A DNA stretch of 64,000 nucleotides from Acidobacteriota bacterium. Its GTDB lineage: Bacteria > Acidobacteriota > UBA6911 > RPQK01 > DATIPO01. How positions within the stretch are numbered: the stretch's first letter is position 1; each line of letters begins with the position of its first letter. The stretch is taken from positions 1 to 64,000 of the forward strand of contig DATIPQ010000143.1 of NCBI GenBank assembly GCA_035471785.1. The letters are read 5' to 3'. Positions 61,908 to 64,000 of this stretch are shown piece after piece. Both the position numbers and the translations under genes were made by a program. Under the pieces are notes generated by a model. That model did no database searches and was not told where the DNA came from. It saw only the letters and a list, made by a program, of their open reading frames with translations.

Positions 61908-63067
61908 TTCTTCTCCTTGCTGGAAAGCGTCTCTTCAATGGGCGGAAGGGCGGCCGGGTCGGGCGCCCGTTGACGCACCAGGTGGGCTTCGATCCAGCCG
62001 CGATGGACGTCGGGACGCATCATGGCCTCTACGATACCGGCATGATCCAGGCCGTTGATGCGGTCGTTGGCGGCCCGCAGCGCGTCCATGGAGATCTTGA
62101 GGGCCACGTCGACGGGCATCCGCTCGGGATTGATGTCGATACCGAAGTAGCCCTGGTAGCCGTGCATCTTGAGGGTGTAGAGTCCGGCTTCCATCTGCTC
62201 GGGCGAGACCGCTCCCACGTTGAGGTCCTGGTCGTAGTTGCCCAGGGGCTGGCTGTTCCAGTGGGTGTGTGCCAGGCGTCCTTCGCCCAGCGGCCAGCTC
62301 AAAGCGTAGGGCAGGTCCTCGAATCCCATGTGGACGTGGCCGATCTCGGGATTCATGCACATCAGCTTGTGGCCTTCATCGAGCAATTCGCGGTTGCGCG
62401 GATGCTCGAGCTGGGCCTCGACCTCGTGGCCCAGCAGCACGCCTTCGGGAGTGAGTCCGTAGAGAATGCGTCCGCGGGGTTCGTAGGGCTTGGGTTCGAA
62501 GGCCACGCGAGTGCCGGGCACCGCGTCCATGGCCTGGGTCAGGCCCTGGCTGAAGCGGCGCCTCATGGCGGCGAAGTCGACTCCGAAAGGGTTCTCGTAG
62601 CCGTCGATGCCCGGCCACACCACCGAGAAATCAGCCCCTACCTCCTGCCCAATCTGGAAGGCCTCGACAGTTCGTTGAATAGCGGCTTGGCGCGGCCCCG
62701 GCAGGGGACTGGAAAGCGACCCCCACTCGAACTGAGGATCGTAAAAGAGCAGCGGAACCACGGTAATGAGCGGAATCCCCGTGTCCCTGGCGAACGACTT
62801 CCAAATCTCGAGATTATCTTCGTTGATTTCGTTGGGGTAATGGGCTTCCAGTCCCGCCAGCCCGTAGTCCTTGAGGCCGGCGGCGATCTCCAGGCGCTGC
62901 TCCAGCCCGATGTCGGCCTTGTACTTGTCGTGAAAGCGGGAGTCGAAGGGAGAGAAAAACCAAATGCCCGCCGAGAACTTGAGGTCCAGCTCGAAGCTCT
63001 GCAGATGCCGGACCAGCTCTTCCGGCGAGCGCTGTTGGGCTTGAGGACGAAGATCGTTCAGTGCCAT
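61904..63067 (-). CDS. xylA: xylose isomerase-like TIM-barrel protein
   Basis: 387 aa from ATG 63067 (AAAGGA upstream), the usual length for class I xylose isomerases. Motifs: GLEAHYPNEINEDN, VVWPGIDGYENPFGVDF, VAFEPKPYEPRGRIL, LMCMNPEIGHVHMGFED, AHTHWNSQPLGNYDQDLNVG and GYQGYFGIDINPERM. These place it in the xylose-isomerase family, but the exact sugar substrate is not certain. The operon with xylB supports xylose to xylulose conversion. Confidence 0.82.
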   Translation of the reverse strand: MALNDLRPQAQQRSPEELVRHLQSFELDLKFSAGIWFFSPFDSRFHDKYKADIGLEQRLEIAAGLKDYGLAGLEAHYPNEINEDNLEIWKSFARDTGIPLITVVPLLFYDPQFEWGSLSSPLPGPRQAAIQRTVEAFQIGQEVGADFSVVWPGIDGYENPFGVDFAAMRRRFSQGLTQAMDAVPGTRVAFEPKPYEPRGRILYGLTPEGVLLGHEVEAQLEHPRNRELLDEGHKLMCMNPEIGHVHMGFEDLPYALSWPLGEGRLAHTHWNSQPLGNYDQDLNVGAVSPEQMEAGLYTLKMHGYQGYFGIDINPERMPVDVALKISMDALRAANDRINGLDHAGIVEAMMRPDVHRGWIEAHLVRQRAPDPAALPPIEETLSSKEKK

Positions 63068-63084
63068 GCGCTTATGTCCTTTGC

Positions 63085-63281
63085 TCAGTTGAAGAAAAGA
63101 GGTGAAAAATGAATCATGACCAGGCCTACCAGAATCAGCGTGATTCCTGACAGCAGCCGGCCGAGGTTTCCCTACCGCTGCGCTCGCGCCGGATGGCCCA
63201 GCCGGCGATGTCGGCCACGATAGCGAAGTAGATGCCGATGACGACCCAGTCCAGCGCCGCGATGCCGGCAGTGTTCCCCAT
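63085..63281 (-). pseudogene. remnant of a sodium:solute symporter (SSS) gene
   Basis: From ATG 63281, with GGTGGAG 8 bases upstream, the frame reads MGNTAGIAALDWVVIGIYFA, then IVADIAGWAIRRERSGRETS, the characteristic first TM helix of SSS symporters, and stops at 63135 after a few residues. In another frame, 63160-63085 reads SGITLILVGLVMIHFSPLFF followed by a stop, like the last TM helix of the family. So both ends of the gene seem to be present with the body missing. It is first in the xyl operon, where a sugar symporter would be expected. Confidence 0.65.
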
Positions 63282-63308
63282 GACGGTATCTCCACCTGAT
63301 CTTCTTTA

Positions 63309-63368
63309 TTCAAACGATTGAACTCGTCGATGAGGCGTGATTTAATACCATCTCGCAGGTAATGTCAA
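63309..63368 (-). promoter_or_regulatory. promoter and LacI-type operator of xyl operon
   Basis: On the minus strand TTGACA (63368-63363), 17-base spacer and TTAAAT (63345-63340). Just downstream lies TTCAATCGTTTGAA on the minus strand (63322-63309), a 14-base near-palindrome with central CG, matching the form of LacI/GalR operators. It sits between the predicted transcription start (about 63333) and the operon's first ATG, so a bound repressor would block transcription. The LacI-family gene at 63647 is the probable regulator. Confidence 0.72.
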
Positions 63369-63399
63369 GATGAGTTCGGAGCGTCGGCAACCCCTTTCG

Positions 63400-63575
63400 A
63401 GGGAGTCCGTGCTCGCTCAAGGCGAGCGATCCGCCCCTATTCGCCAGGGCTGCGTAGGCCGAGCCGGCGAGCGAGTTGAGACCGAGTCCGTGCTCGCTGA
63501 AGGCGAGCGATTCGTTAGCCCAGGGTAAGCTCCGACGAGCGAAGCGAGACGGAAGCGCCACCCTGGGTTGCGACA
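63400..63575 (+). repeat. dispersed repeat R1, two tandem-like copies
   Basis: GAGTCCGTGCTCGCT..AAGGCGAGCGAT occurs twice (63403-63431 and 63482-63510), the second followed by AGCCCAGGGTAAGC...ACCCTGGGTTGCG, an imperfect stem of about 8 base pairs (arms at 63518-63525 and 63559-63567). The same elements recur at 31553-31600 and, reversed, at 50498-50580. The 90-codon open frame across it is not supported. Confidence 0.8.
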
Positions 63576-63646
63576 GCACAGCAGCCAGAACGCTGAAGGC
63601 GTGAGATAGCGTTACGTGCCTCCGGGCGCTATCAGAAAAGAATCTC

Positions 63647-64000
63647 GTGGATCGATCCAGTCAAACCCCTAAGCGGGTCACCTTAAAGGACATCGCCGAG
63701 CGCGTCGGCGTCTCGCCTTCGACCGTCTCGCTGGTGCTGAGCGGGGCTCCCCGGGCGCAGGCCTTGGCCGCCGAGACTCGGGCCAAGGTGACACAGGCGG
63801 CCGAGGAGCTGGGATACCGTCCCAACTACCTGGCCCGCTCCCTCCGAGGCAAGCGGACGTTTTCGGTAGGCGTGCTGGTGCCCGAGTTCAGCGAAGGCTA
63901 CAGCGCCGGCTTGCTGAGCGGCGTGGAATCGCAGTTGGACGCCGACGGCTACTCCTACCTGATGGTCAGCCACCGATCACGACCGGCCCAGTTGGAGCGC
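63647..64000 (+). CDS. LacI-family transcriptional regulator (partial)
   Basis: First 118 residues only; the gene runs off the right edge. Start at GTG 63647. N-terminal LacI HTH (VTLKDIAERVGVSPSTVSLVLSG, then KVTQAAEELGYRPNYLARSLRG) and the start of the sugar-binding domain (FSVGVLVPEFSEGYSAGLLSGVE). Divergent from the xyl-type operon, whose operator fits a LacI-family site, so it is probably the xylose-responsive repressor of that operon. Confidence 0.9.
   Translation, partial: MDRSSQTPKRVTLKDIAERVGVSPSTVSLVLSGAPRAQALAAETRAKVTQAAEELGYRPNYLARSLRGKRTFSVGVLVPEFSEGYSAGLLSGVESQLDADGYSYLMVSHRSRPAQLER

Larger units (their letters stand above)
63282..63646. other. intergenic region between xyl operon and lacI-type gene
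   Basis: 365 bases with no supported gene. The left part (63282-63370) holds the operon promoter and operator; the right part holds two R1 copies. The two genes are transcribed away from each other from this gap. Confidence 0.7.

Noticed and set aside
63310-63579. 90-codon ORF over the R1 repeats
   Set aside because: Runs through repeated DNA and the xyl promoter; no RBS and low similarity to proteins.

Overview
The window looks like a chromosomal segment of an Acidobacteriota bacterium. The support is a PadR regulator translationally coupled to an ADOP-type permease (the 'acidobacterial duplicated orphan permease' family), a VWFA-related acidobacterial protein, a GWxTD protein, and a 16S rRNA 5' end whose first ~70 bases fit that phylum. 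The DNA is GC-rich and densely coded. Most genes are ordinary housekeeping or secreted-enzyme genes. The accessory signal sits at 22.5-26.5 kb and 61.7-64 kb.

Layout: 1-74 is the 5' tip of a 16S gene (minus strand). 0.36-12.4 kb holds small hypotheticals, two M28 peptidases, an ECF sigma/anti-sigma pair, a dynamin-like GTPase and the agmatine-to-putrescine genes aguB-aguA. 12.5-22.2 kb has padR-ADOP permease, an M1 peptidase, a membrane protein and a tricorn-like S41 protease. 22.5-26.5 kb is a lower-GC minus-strand cassette: two membrane-anchored thioredoxin-fold proteins with CPxS active sites, a 10-cysteine secreted mini-protein and an orphan FtsX/MacB-type permease. 26.6-30.5 kb has a coupled fructosamine-kinase/LMW-phosphatase pair (sugar-amine repair) divergent from a SahR-like regulator and ahcY. 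30.5-33.8 kb has membrane proteins, a mini-zincin, ccmH, an SDR and a cytochrome c. 33.9-42 kb has M16 peptidase, tadA, GWxTD, a molybdate/tungstate-type binding lipoprotein, an IscA-type protein, moaA and a cyclophilin. 42-60 kb has M14, S9, M29-like and M49-like peptidases, repeat proteins, an XRE/DnaA-C-like regulator, a VWA protein, Lon and a CaCA antiporter. 60.3-64 kb is a xylose-type operon (xylA-like, xylB) under a LacI-family regulator with a visible promoter and operator; a symporter gene and apparently a glycosidase gene in it survive only as fragments.

Themes: many exported peptidases suggest a proteolytic, heterotrophic life. Several gene pairs use ATGA/GTGA overlaps (sigma/anti-sigma, aguB/aguA, padR/permease, LMW-PTP/FN3K, sahR/ahcY, GWxTD/tadA, xylA/small ORF). 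A family of dispersed intergenic repeats recurs at about 11.5, 22.5, 31.6, 44.8, 50.5, 60.25 and 63.5 kb.

The best candidates for something undescribed are the CPxS-thioredoxin/Cys-rich peptide/permease cassette and the XRE-DnaA domain IV-like regulator. All family calls come from reading motifs by eye; no database search was run, and GC statements are visual estimates.
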